A DNA stretch of 26,167 nt. Origin: Candidatus Hydrogenedentota bacterium. Lineage in GTDB: Bacteria > Hydrogenedentota > Hydrogenedentia > Hydrogenedentales > SLHB01. Each line of letters opens with the position of its first letter. Position 1 is the stretch's first letter. Of the stretch, positions 16,166-24,063 are shown in pieces. The DNA is taken from contig DUZM01000003.1 of the NCBI GenBank assembly GCA_013349485.1, positions 1-26,167 of the forward strand. The letters run 5' to 3'. Under the pieces are notes generated by a model. The model searched no databases, had not been told where the DNA came from, and saw nothing but the letters and a program-made list of their open reading frames with translations. The translations under genes and the position numbers were made by a program.

Positions 16166-16318
16166 TGTCATTCCCGCGCAGGGGCCTGTCGATTTAGGTT
16201 GTTGCTTGGGTTCTTAGATAGGGCCAGGGCGTCGGGACTTGGCGGGCAGGCGGGAATCCCCACGCATACCCGTTGCTGCAGGCCAGCAATGAGATTCCCA
16301 ATCAAGTTGGGAATGACA
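16166..16318. repeat. Dispersed palindromic element bounded by TGTCATTCCC arms
   Basis: TGTCATTCCC (16166-16175) and GGGAATGACA (16309-16318) are perfect 10-bp inverted ends. Near the right end ATTCCCAA/TTGGGAAT (16294-16301 with 16307-16314) makes an 8-bp hairpin with a 5-nt loop. The ends resemble a widespread class of bacterial intergenic repeats with CATTCCCGC ends. The 468-nt gap 16030-16497 is otherwise without a supported gene: the 148-codon frame across it mostly translates this repeat. Confidence 0.6.
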
Positions 16319-16462
16319 GTCTGGGATATCGGGCTTCTCCAGCGGCCCCGGTGTCCCCGTCTCGCGCCCCGATTCGCGACCATTCGCTCCCGTTCCACCC
16401 CGTTATCCTGTCAAAAAGAAAAGTATGAGAACCAAGGCTGCTGCGCCGCACGGGAGAGCGAG

Positions 16463-16491
16463 TTGCATTCTCGACTATCGCGCGATACGAT
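16463..16491 (+). promoter_or_regulatory. Antitoxin promoter with overlapping palindromic operator
   Basis: TTGCAT (16463-16468) and TACGAT (16486-16491) are 17 nt apart. A perfect 12-bp palindrome, TATCGCGCGATA (16476-16487), lies in the spacer and runs into the -10. The expected start of transcription falls on or next to the ATG at 16498, so the mRNA may be leaderless. A palindrome over the promoter is the usual design for toxin-antitoxin autorepression. Confidence 0.6.
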
Positions 16492-16497
16492 TAGGAT

Positions 16498-16710
16498 ATG
16501 AGCACAATAGAAGAGATCGAGGCCGCAATCGAACAGCTTCCCCGCGACCAGCTCTTCAGCCTGGTGGGATGGCTCAAAGGGAAGTTCGAAGACGAGTGGG
16601 ATCGGCAGATCGAAGAAGACGTGAAAACCGGCAAACTAGATGCGTTGGCGAAGGAGGCCCTCGCAGAATATCGCGCCGGCCAGACCACGCCGTTTCCACC
16701 GCGTGAATAG
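16498..16710 (+). CDS. Antitoxin of a RelE/ParE-type toxin-antitoxin module
   Basis: A 70-residue protein with IEEIEAAIEQLPRDQLFSLV, then DEWDRQIEEDVKTGKLDALA and EALAEYRAGQTTP. This pattern (LP..E...L..WL, then WDRQIE.D...GKLD.L) is that of a common small antitoxin encoded just before RelE-like toxins of the RFW.xY..LP type. It should bind and neutralise the toxin and repress its own promoter. The toxin gene starts inside its stop region (8-nt overlap). The antitoxin frame is intact although the toxin is not. Confidence 0.8.
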   Translation: MSTIEEIEAAIEQLPRDQLFSLVGWLKGKFEDEWDRQIEEDVKTGKLDALAKEALAEYRAGQTTPFPPRE

Positions 16711-16880
16711 TACCGCAGCCGGTCGGTTCTGGGCCTGCTACCACAAACTCCCGGCAAGCGCCCGCAAACTGGGCGTCAAACAGTACCGCCTATGGACCAA
16801 AAACCCGCGTCAGCCATCCCTCCAATTCAAGAAAGTGGCAGACCATGGGTGTTCTCGTTGGAATCGCGCGACACGCTGCT
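16703..16880 (+). pseudogene. RelE-like toxin, frameshifted remnant
   Basis: A GTG at 16703 overlaps the antitoxin stop and begins a frame with GRFWACYHKLPASARKLG, then KQYRLWTKNPRQPSLQFKKV. This is the first half of a RelE-like toxin usually about 85 residues long, which would continue with (G)xxWSVRVGxxYRAL. After KKV the similarity jumps frames: GRPW occurs in another frame (from about 16837), and a VLVGIARHA stretch in the third (about 16851-16877). So at least one, probably two, frameshifts are present, and the C-terminal WFWIG.H.EYD segment is missing. The remnant abuts the 3' end of the restriction-system nuclease gene at 16881. Confidence 0.65.
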
Positions 16881-17591
16881 TCAATCCGGTGACTGTGGGT
16901 CGCCAATCCCCTTCTTGTGCAGATCGACCCAAAGGTGCCTCAGAAGAAAAGGCGTGGGGAGAACTTCTGGTCGGTCGAGTCTCTGATCTAGGCGACTAAT
17001 GTCCTTTTCTCCCTTGCTGTCGCCGGTGACTACGAGCTTTTGAAGGCCTGCTCTCGTTGCATGACGATTCACCTCGCTGAGAATGTCGGCGGCGAGCGTA
17101 TTGCGAATGTAGCCCACCATTGCTCCCGACGGCGCGGATTTGCCGTACCCGTACCCGGCTTGGACAAACCGAATGATGCCTTTTCCCACATAGTTCTCAT
17201 TGAAGACCCACGATCTTCTAACGGGTGCCCCCAACCGCTTGCACTCGATGACGTAGAACTTGTCCTGACGCTGTGGGTCTTCTTCGGAATGGTCTATGAA
17301 ACCCCACTGGAAATCCGGCCGCTTATCCTCTCGCTTGGCGCGCTGCTCATCATCCGCGTCGGGCTGATTGTTAGCCTCATATATGACGGGAGATTCGAGG
17401 CCCTCACCCCGCTCGTTAAGCTGGTAGTTTGCCGACCTTACACAGGACAGGAGTCTTCGGTTTAGTTTATCTTCGGGGACATCGAACTCATCCCCATCGC
17501 GAAGTAGCTCAAGAGCCCGTGCAAACACTTTTAGCACACGGCGTTCATGGTTCTCCCACTGATTTTGGCTCGGGATTCTCGGCCGCGTCAC
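16881..17591 (-). CDS. PD-(D/E)xK nuclease-like protein of a restriction-modification system
   Basis: A 236-residue protein. RPDFQWGFID (P92-D93) followed by KFYVIECKRL (E116-x-K118) matches the PD...ExK core shared by many restriction endonucleases. The predicted fold also has an N-terminal helical part (ENHERRVLKVFARALELL) and a later VQAGYGYGKSAPSGAMVGYI segment. It starts with GTG at 17591, overlapping the methyltransferase stop as GTGA, so the two are translated together. The simplest reading is the cleavage partner of the methyltransferase. A different role for the nuclease fold, such as a recognition or repair subunit, cannot be excluded. Base composition is lower in GC than the flanks. 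Confidence 0.72.
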   Translation of the reverse strand: MTRPRIPSQNQWENHERRVLKVFARALELLRDGDEFDVPEDKLNRRLLSCVRSANYQLNERGEGLESPVIYEANNQPDADDEQRAKREDKRPDFQWGFIDHSEEDPQRQDKFYVIECKRLGAPVRRSWVFNENYVGKGIIRFVQAGYGYGKSAPSGAMVGYIRNTLAADILSEVNRHATRAGLQKLVVTGDSKGEKDISRLDQRLDRPEVLPTPFLLRHLWVDLHKKGIGDPQSPD

Positions 17592-20500
17592 GCCAGTGCT
17601 CCGTTGTGGCTGTCAAGCTGCATTGCTCTGAGAAGAGTCGCTTCGGCGTCCTCACGCGCGGCGCTACGCGTCCACAATCTACCTGCGTTGCGCTTGATGA
17701 TGACAATCTGCGTCGGCGATACAGACCTCACCAAGCCATCCACGTAAATGGAACCACTGTGGAAAGGCGTGCGCGAATCCTCAGCCAGTTGTTTTACCAG
17801 GTATTTCCACGTCTGCTCATCCGGTTTCGTGTCGCGTTTTGGTTCTGTGCCCTTTGCCTGGGTTGAGAAAACTACGGCCAACATGGCAGCTGGATTACCC
17901 GGAGCTATGACTTGCCACGAAAACTCACCCTCAGGTTCCAGTTCACGATTCCAGATGCGAAGGAACGTCTCCAGGTAGCCGCGAATGTCAGTCCGATTCT
18001 CCGCGGACGAACGCCATCCAGCAGCGACACCCACACGCGTTGGAAGTAGCCCGAGATCCAGTGAACGTGCCCCTGGACTATTGACGCAATCGTAGAAAAA
18101 GGGTATGCCTACATCGCACATGTCCCTGACCAGATCCCGTTCCCACTCGCTCAATTCATAGGCATCGAAGACTATCTCATCCAGATTCCTTTGAAGAACG
18201 GCCTCCTCGTCTGGACTTCTCAGCGTAGACCGATAGCAGTCGCGCAAGGCCTTCACGGCACTGGAGATAGCCTGTTGCGTCCCCTTGTCTTTCGGAAAGC
18301 GTATGGGCAATCCCCGCAGTTCGTCCAGTAAGACTTGGTAACTCCAGGTTCCCCATTGAGCACACGTGAGGAAGAAGTAGTAGCGAGCAAGAGACGACCA
18401 CAGAATTCCGAGTAGAACGTGGTATTCCTTGACCGAGGCGTCCTGTAGTTTGATTCCGTATATTGATTTTTCGAAGCAGTAGTCCCTGGTTTCAAAACGA
18501 GCGTATACTTGTCCCTTAGGTTCATCCTTTTGCTTAATGCCCTGAAGAAACAGAAGTCGCGGGCCTCGTAGAACTTCTTCCTCTGGTGGTTGACAGAAGA
18601 CTTGAGTTGGAACGTCTCTAAGATCCGAATCGTCAACAGGCATACATCGCGTGAAAAGGTTCGTGGGAAGAGTCTTGTAGCTGCGGAGCCAGCCTGCTGG
18701 CTTCAACTTCCCCCCTTGCTTTTGAAAGCCCCGCCCTGTGACAGTACGAGGTCTTCCGTCCGGACCTTTGAGATCTTCGAGCGACGGATAGGCCTTCAGG
18801 TTGGCAAGGAAACCGGCGTCACGGTGTCCGCCAAGCCAGTACGTTTTCCATAGCGTGTCGTTTCGCAGAAAATCATGTTGTTTCAACCAGTGGATGTCGT
18901 TCTTACTCAGCATCACGGCTTGGCATGCTTGCACGAATTCTGACATCTTGGTGGAGGAGTATTGAAACTTATCCTCCGTTCCAGGACGCGTTTTGCTGAA
19001 CAGGATCGCCGCGAAAGGAGCGATAGCATTTTCAAAAAAAACACCCCTCACACGCGCAAAATCGGCCACGTGCAACAGGGAGGTGTCTTCGAGCCACTTC
19101 TTGCGAAACTCTCTGCTCTTCTGACCGGGCTTTTTGCCGATCTTGTGGAGAATGCCGCTGGAAACAAGTAGGCCCGCACAGCCATCTTCATGCAAGAAAT
19201 CAATGGCCCGCCAGATAAAGGCCTGAGAACGTTCTTCGTCTCCCACAGGACACTCACGCTGCTTGCACCAGTCTAGACCCACTTTGGCTTGTACTCGCTC
19301 CTCCTTTTCATTTGCCGCAGGGTGACCCCAGGGCGGGTTGCCCACGACTACGTCGACCTTCATGTCAGCTTTGGGAGAGAAGGCATTCTCGTCCTGAAGG
19401 ATGTCTAAATACGTACGGCCCTTCTTGTATCGTCGTTTGTCCTTTGGCCTCACAAGACACGGCAACGGATAATCCTTCTCGATCTGCTGAAGAATATCTT
19501 TGGGTTCCTGGTAGTGAAGAAGCGCTAGGTAGAGGCTAAACGCCGCAACACGAATTGCCTCCTCATTGATATCTATGCCCCTGATTTGCTCACGCAAAAT
19601 CTTCCGAAGTTGTCGCGCATCGAGGCGACGTCCTCTCTGCATCTGTGTACGGTACCTAACGATCCGACGAAATGCCTCTACAAGGAAGATGCCCGAACCA
19701 CACGCAGGATCCAATATGACTGGGTTCTTGGTGAGGCGCTCACGTGTCAGAACCTGAGAAACCAAGAACTCCGCAAGCGCGGCAGGCGTGTAGTGTGTGC
19801 CCTTACTGTCTTTGCCTGCGCTCTTAGTGGTGTAGAACTCTTCGTAGATGCTGCTCACAAGCTCGATGGGAATGATGTCGAATCTGTACGCCCAAAAGAA
19901 CAGCTTCTGCTGCTTCTTGGTGTCGCCTCGTAGAAATCCCTGGAGTAGGCTCAGATGCTCTTGCGTTACGACCTGTTCTTCCTGTCCATCGTCAGGAAAC
20001 ATGTCACCATTGAAGTCGTGCGCGAGTCTCCGGAATAGTGCATACGTAAAATCCTTGCATCCTAACACCTTGATATAGCAGGCTTCAGCCATTTCCGAAC
20101 TCGCATATGGAGTGTTTGAGGAGGATGCCAAAATGGCCCGCCATTTTCGGTTCTTTCGAGCGACTGTCTCGAAGTAATCGTAGGTGAGGACACCGCGGTC
20201 CTCCAGATAGCGTATGAATATGGAGCGGCCAATGAGAGCGTGAGCGTATCTTAAGTCGTCGCCAGCGAGCCCCATCTTCATCAGGCTAGCCCTGACGGTT
20301 CGAAGATCCTGGATGAGCGACTTGTCGGCACGGAGTGTGGCCGTACCGAAGCGACGCTCCTCGAAGAGCTTGCCAGTCTCGATTTGCGCACGATGGTAAG
20401 CCTTGAGCAACGCACCGACTTCGGCCACTTCCCGGACCCTATCGAGAGGCCTGAGTTTCTCCCATTCTCGAGAAGTGCGGGCCGGTGCCTGGGTGAGATC

Positions 20501-20857
20501 GTAGACAGCTAGTTCTCCTGGCCTCGCCAGGAAAAGAAGATTGGGGCGAGACATACACCAAACACTGCTGAAGAGTTGCCGGAGGGCCTCTGGCTCGTCT
20601 TTGTCTTGCTTGGCGAAAACAATGACGGGGTTCTCTTGGACGAAAAAGACGGCATCCGCGCCTACATGCTTAGCGAGGGCAGCCCAGTCGCCCTTTTCCA
20701 CCCATCTGCTGTGAGAAGACAAGAGATCGCTGTCGACCAGATCTCCCCGCCGGAAGTCCAGTTTCTCATATGCTTCATTAAGGAATAACTGCGCCTGCGT
20801 CATTTCCCTCACGTTCTTCCGCGGAACAGGGACTTCCATTCTGCCAACCGGCCGCAT
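17588..20857 (-). CDS. Large N6-adenine DNA methyltransferase (Eco57I-like)
   Basis: A protein of about 1,089 residues. Numbered from a TTG at 20890, SAM motif I is ILDPACGSGIFLVEA (D394), preceded by GTHYTPAALAEFLV and followed by RGIDINEEAIRVAAFSLYLA. The catalytic motif is VVVGNPPWG (N518-PPW). This order is the gamma/Eco57I-type N6-adenine arrangement. A long C-terminal half (from about 690) should hold target recognition. The N-terminal 180 residues have ADAVFFVQENPVIVFAK, which could be a degenerate nuclease fold. ATG at 20857 is tentative; the frame opens at 20890. It is first in a two-gene operon with the PD-ExK gene and more AT-rich than its neighbours, suggesting horizontal transfer. 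Confidence 0.88.
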   Translation of the reverse strand: MRPVGRMEVPVPRKNVREMTQAQLFLNEAYEKLDFRRGDLVDSDLLSSHSRWVEKGDWAALAKHVGADAVFFVQENPVIVFAKQDKDEPEALRQLFSSVWCMSRPNLLFLARPGELAVYDLTQAPARTSREWEKLRPLDRVREVAEVGALLKAYHRAQIETGKLFEERRFGTATLRADKSLIQDLRTVRASLMKMGLAGDDLRYAHALIGRSIFIRYLEDRGVLTYDYFETVARKNRKWRAILASSSNTPYASSEMAEACYIKVLGCKDFTYALFRRLAHDFNGDMFPDDGQEEQVVTQEHLSLLQGFLRGDTKKQQKLFFWAYRFDIIPIELVSSIYEEFYTTKSAGKDSKGTHYTPAALAEFLVSQVLTRERLTKNPVILDPACGSGIFLVEAFRRIVRYRTQMQRGRRLDARQLRKILREQIRGIDINEEAIRVAAFSLYLALLHYQEPKDILQQIEKDYPLPCLVRPKDKRRYKKGRTYLDILQDENAFSPKADMKVDVVVGNPPWGHPAANEKEERVQAKVGLDWCKQRECPVGDEERSQAFIWRAIDFLHEDGCAGLLVSSGILHKIGKKPGQKSREFRKKWLEDTSLLHVADFARVRGVFFENAIAPFAAILFSKTRPGTEDKFQYSSTKMSEFVQACQAVMLSKNDIHWLKQHDFLRNDTLWKTYWLGGHRDAGFLANLKAYPSLEDLKGPDGRPRTVTGRGFQKQGGKLKPAGWLRSYKTLPTNLFTRCMPVDDSDLRDVPTQVFCQPPEEEVLRGPRLLFLQGIKQKDEPKGQVYARFETRDYCFEKSIYGIKLQDASVKEYHVLLGILWSSLARYYFFLTCAQWGTWSYQVLLDELRGLPIRFPKDKGTQQAISSAVKALRDCYRSTLRSPDEEAVLQRNLDEIVFDAYELSEWERDLVRDMCDVGIPFFYDCVNSPGARSLDLGLLPTRVGVAAGWRSSAENRTDIRGYLETFLRIWNRELEPEGEFSWQVIAPGNPAAMLAVVFSTQAKGTEPKRDTKPDEQTWKYLVKQLAEDSRTPFHSGSIYVDGLVRSVSPTQIVIIKRNAGRLWTRSAAREDAEATLLRAMQLDSHNGALA

Positions 20858-20927
20858 TGTAACGAAACTTGCTCCACAATCCCACTCCAACGTTCGTTAG
20901 CTCTGTGTTGTTTGTACCTCTATGCTG

Positions 20928-20956
20928 AATATAAGATCAGATTTCCGAAAAATCAA
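20928..20956 (-). promoter_or_regulatory. Promoter of the restriction-modification operon
   Basis: On the minus strand TTGATT (20956 down to 20951) and TATATT (20933 down to 20928) are separated by exactly 17 nt in an AT-rich stretch. The predicted transcript starts about 60-65 nt before the ATG at 20857. Confidence 0.6.
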
Positions 20957-21100
20957 GTCCATGCGACTCCGATTGTGGATTCTCACACGGCTGCGGAGCC
21001 ATGCTGGAAAGGTCTCGCGGAGCGGCCTGTGAGAACGAGAGATGTATATCCGCAGGTGTTCACAGATGTCACGTACTAGCGGCGCTACCGCGTTTTGTTG

Positions 21101-21109
21101 TGGTAAGAT
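21101..21109 (+). promoter_or_regulatory. Possible extended -10 element of the HDOD-kinase gene
   Basis: TGGTAAGAT (21101-21109) fits an extended -10 (TGnTAAGAT) without a clear -35. If used, it excludes the ATG starts at 21042 and 21108 and favours the GTG at 21147 as initiation codon. Confidence 0.35.
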
Positions 21110-21146
21110 GGGGGCGGTGTTTGGGGCGAGGTCGGGGTTTGGGCCA

Positions 21147-24050
21147 GTGAGTACGCTGAAGCGAGGTACGTTACGGCAACGGATCGAGGCGCTCGAGTTT
21201 TTGCCGGTGTTGCCGGCGGTCGTTAAGCATGTCGTTTCTCGTTCGGTGGCGGGGCTGCAGGACGAGAAGGTGTTGGCGCGGCTGGTGGGGCTGGATCCAT
21301 CGTTGACGGCGCAGGTGCTTCGGGTTGCGGGTACGCAGCTTGGGGCTGCGAGTACGCAGCTTGGGGCTGCGAATGCGCAACTTCGGGCTGCGGGTACGCA
21401 GCTTGGGGCTGCGAATGCGCAACTTCGGGCTGCGGGTACGCAGCTTGGGGCTGCGGGTACGCAGCTTGGGGCTGCGGGTACGCAGCTTGGGGCTGCGGGT
21501 ACGCAGTTTGGGGCTGCGAATGCGCAACTTTGGGGGGGGAATGCGCCGTTTTCTTCGGCTGACGCTGCGCGTCGTGGGGGCAGAACCGCGGTGACGCGGG
21601 TCGAGGATGCGGTTTCGTGGATCGGGCTGCAACAGGTGCGGCGGATTATCCTGGGCGCCGCGCTTTCGCCGGACATTGCACGCTCGGGCACGCGGGGTCT
21701 CGACTTCGCGGGTTATTGGCGGCATGCGTTGGCGTGTGCGACGTGTGCGGAGAGTATCGCGGCACGGATCGGGAGCGCGCATGCAGGCGCGGCGTATGCG
21801 GCCGGGTTGTTGCATGACGTCGGCAAGCTCGTGCTGGATACTATTGCGCCGGACGATTACGCGGACGCGCTGGACTTTATGCGGATGCAGAATGTGTTCG
21901 TTCTCGAGGCGGAACGCCGCACCATCGGCATCGACCACGCTTTGGCGGGCAAATGGCTCGCGGAACGCTGGGGGTTGCCGGAGCCGCTGATCGGCGTCAT
22001 TTGGCTGCACCACCATCCCGAGGAAAGTTTCGAGAGCGTCGCGTGTCCCGCGGAACTCATGCGGATAGTCCGCCTTGCCGACGCGCTCAGCCAGGGACTG
22101 CCGGCGGACCTTACGGCCAAGGCGGCCGTGCCCCCGGTTTCGGAGGAACTGGTGGCGCGTCTCGGACTCAAGCCGTTGGCCATCCGAAATCTGCACGATG
22201 AACTGATCAAGGAAATCCGGCTCCGTGTCGAGGAACTTGGCCTTGATGAGGCCCTTGAAGCGGGCCTCGGCGAGGGGGCGCCGGCCGCGGATCGGTTTGC
22301 GGCGCCCCGGGCGCACGCGGAACTCGCCGCCATCAACGCGCTCGCCGATGCCGAAACGGAATCGCTGCAACGCAAAGTGAACCGGTTCCGGGCGCTTCAC
22401 GAAATGAACCTGAAGCTGCGTCCCGGCCAGTCTTTTAAGGACGTGCTGCGCATCATTGCCGACGCCGTCCGGCAAGGTCTCGAGGTCAGCCAGGGGCTTT
22501 GTCTGGTCGCGGATCCCGAGGAAAACCAACTTCGCGGCAAGATGTGGCGGTCGATGCGCGAGCCGGCGTCGGATTTCGCGTTGTCGCTCGACGACGGCGA
22601 GGCGGACGACCGCGCGAACCTGGGCGCGCGGATAGTGTCGGTGCTCGAGGAGGTCGCTTTGGGGCGAGCCGAGGGCGGTTGGGCGGGCGCGGCGCTTTCG
22701 GACGTGGTGCGCCGGAACGATCTGGTCGTCGTGCCGATGCTGGGCGCGGGCAGAAGCGTGGGGCAGATCATCTTCGACGTCGAGGCGTCCACCATCGAGC
22801 TGAGCGAAGAAGGGCTGTCGGAGGTGCTGGCGTTTGCGGGGGCGTGCGGGCTTGCGCTGGCGCGGTACCAGGCCGAAGCGTTGCTCGTCGAGCGGACGGA
22901 AGAACTCGCGACCGCCATATGGAAGAAAGAGATGGCGCATCAACAGCTTATTCGCGCGGAACGGCTTGCGAGCGTGGGGAAGATGGCGGCCGGCGCGGCG
23001 CACGAGATCAACAACCCGCTCGCCGTCATCTCGGGCCGGGCCCAAATCCTGCTTTCCCGCACCGAGGATCCGGAAATGGCCAAAGCGCTCGACGTGATCG
23101 TCCGGCAAAGCCAGCGCGCCAGCAAGATCCTCACGGACCTGATGCAATTTGCGCGGCCTGCCCTGCCGAAGCTCGAACCGACGCTCGTCAACGTGGCCGT
23201 GCACGAGGTCGTCGCCATGGTATGGGACCGCCTCGACGCGAAGGGGATCCGCGTCGTTGAACACTTCGCCGAAGGATTGCCGCGCGCGTTGCTCGATAAA
23301 CGTCAGATCGAACAAGTACTGTTGAATCTCATTCTGAACGCCGAACATGCCATGCGGGAAAGCGGCGGCGTGCTCACATTCCGGACCGGCGCCGCCGATG
23401 GCCGCCGATTGGTGACGATCCAGGTCGCTGACACCGGGCACGGCATCGCGCCCAACGTGTTACCGCACATTTTCGAGCCGTTCTTCACAACCAAAGACGA
23501 GGGCGAAGGCACCGGGCTCGGGTTGTCCGTGTGCCACGGCATCATCGAGGGCCATCACGGCTCGATTGCCGTCCAAAGCGAGGTCGGAGAAGGTGCAACG
23601 TTTACCGTGTCGATGCCGAGTGCGACGGATCTGTCGCGGCAGCTCGAACGGGCCGCCGGTGCCGCCGCGTCGGAACGGGACGCCGGTCGGCCCGTCATTC
23701 TGGTGGTGGACGACGACGCCGACCTCCTCGAAGTGCTCAAGGAGACGTTGCTGCACCGTGGCTACGGGGTCGAGACGGCCGCGGACGGCGTCGAAGCCAT
23801 CGAAGTGATGAGTCGGGCCGCCGTGGACCTGGTGTTGCTCGATATTCGTATGCCGACGCTGGACGGGCTGGCCGTGCTCGAACAACTCCGGGAACGGTTC
23901 ACCCGCATTCCCGCCATCGTCATCACCGGCCTCGCCTCGCAAGAAGAAGTCGCCGAAGCCCTCCGCCTCGGGGCCCGCTCCTGCTTGCGCAAACCCTTCG
24001 AGATCGAGCGTCTGCTCGCCGAAGTTCGCCTCGTCCTCTCGGAGAAGTAG
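21147..24050 (+). CDS. HDOD-GAF-histidine kinase-receiver hybrid signalling protein with internal heptapeptide repeats
   Basis: A protein of about 967 residues (from GTG at 21147; ATGs at 21042 and 21108 are alternatives). The order is: HDOD domain (about 10-320, with LEFLPVLPAVV and AGLLHDVGKLVLD), a GAF-like domain (about 415-575), and HisKA with GAAHEINNPL (H619). HATPase follows with NLILNAEHA (N731), DTGHG and GEGTGLGL, then a receiver with DDD near 855 and D899 in LLDIRMP, K949. It has no membrane segment, so it is a cytoplasmic hybrid kinase that may signal to itself or to another phosphoacceptor. Within the HDOD domain, after VLRVA, ten 7-residue repeats interrupt the conserved ANSxF loop. 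The restriction operon is divergent. Confidence 0.9.
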   Translation: MSTLKRGTLRQRIEALEFLPVLPAVVKHVVSRSVAGLQDEKVLARLVGLDPSLTAQVLRVAGTQLGAASTQLGAANAQLRAAGTQLGAANAQLRAAGTQLGAAGTQLGAAGTQLGAAGTQFGAANAQLWGGNAPFSSADAARRGGRTAVTRVEDAVSWIGLQQVRRIILGAALSPDIARSGTRGLDFAGYWRHALACATCAESIAARIGSAHAGAAYAAGLLHDVGKLVLDTIAPDDYADALDFMRMQNVFVLEAERRTIGIDHALAGKWLAERWGLPEPLIGVIWLHHHPEESFESVACPAELMRIVRLADALSQGLPADLTAKAAVPPVSEELVARLGLKPLAIRNLHDELIKEIRLRVEELGLDEALEAGLGEGAPAADRFAAPRAHAELAAINALADAETESLQRKVNRFRALHEMNLKLRPGQSFKDVLRIIADAVRQGLEVSQGLCLVADPEENQLRGKMWRSMREPASDFALSLDDGEADDRANLGARIVSVLEEVALGRAEGGWAGAALSDVVRRNDLVVVPMLGAGRSVGQIIFDVEASTIELSEEGLSEVLAFAGACGLALARYQAEALLVERTEELATAIWKKEMAHQQLIRAERLASVGKMAAGAAHEINNPLAVISGRAQILLSRTEDPEMAKALDVIVRQSQRASKILTDLMQFARPALPKLEPTLVNVAVHEVVAMVWDRLDAKGIRVVEHFAEGLPRALLDKRQIEQVLLNLILNAEHAMRESGGVLTFRTGAADGRRLVTIQVADTGHGIAPNVLPHIFEPFFTTKDEGEGTGLGLSVCHGIIEGHHGSIAVQSEVGEGATFTVSMPSATDLSRQLERAAGAAASERDAGRPVILVVDDDADLLEVLKETLLHRGYGVETAADGVEAIEVMSRAAVDLVLLDIRMPTLDGLAVLEQLRERFTRIPAIVITGLASQEEVAEALRLGARSCLRKPFEIERLLAEVRLVLSEK
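21330..21539 (+). repeat. In-frame 21-bp tandem repeat (ten units) inside the HDOD domain
   Basis: Ten consecutive 21-nt units encode GTQLGAA, STQLGAA, NAQLRAA or close variants; five are identical (units 1, 4, 6, 7 and 8). The last unit degrades to NAQLWGG and is followed by NAPFSSA, which fits the native HDOD ANSxF position. The codons just before the array (for AQVLRVA) resemble the NAQLRAA unit, so the array may have grown from the native sequence by slippage. Unit length keeps the frame, and every frame through the array stays open. Confidence 0.95.
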
Positions 24051-24063
24051 ACGCTCACAGAGA

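Noticed and set aside
16055..16501. 148-codon plus-strand frame before the antitoxin
   Set aside because: It translates the dispersed palindromic element; it has no ribosome-binding site and no family match.
16881..20857. BREX, DISARM or type I restriction locus
   Set aside because: No helicase, phosphatase, Lon-like, HsdS or HsdR gene is nearby; only the methyltransferase and the PD-ExK gene are present.
21330..21539. CRISPR-like array
   Set aside because: Units are contiguous 21-bp repeats without spacers, and they are translated in frame.
20897..21691. 264-codon minus-strand frame upstream of the methyltransferase
   Set aside because: It is mostly antisense of the HDOD repeats, and its remainder is promoter sequence without coding character.
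21171..23441. 756-codon minus-strand frame with RSPKLRT repeats
   Set aside because: It is the complement of the kinase gene; the apparent repeat protein is only the 21-bp array read backwards.
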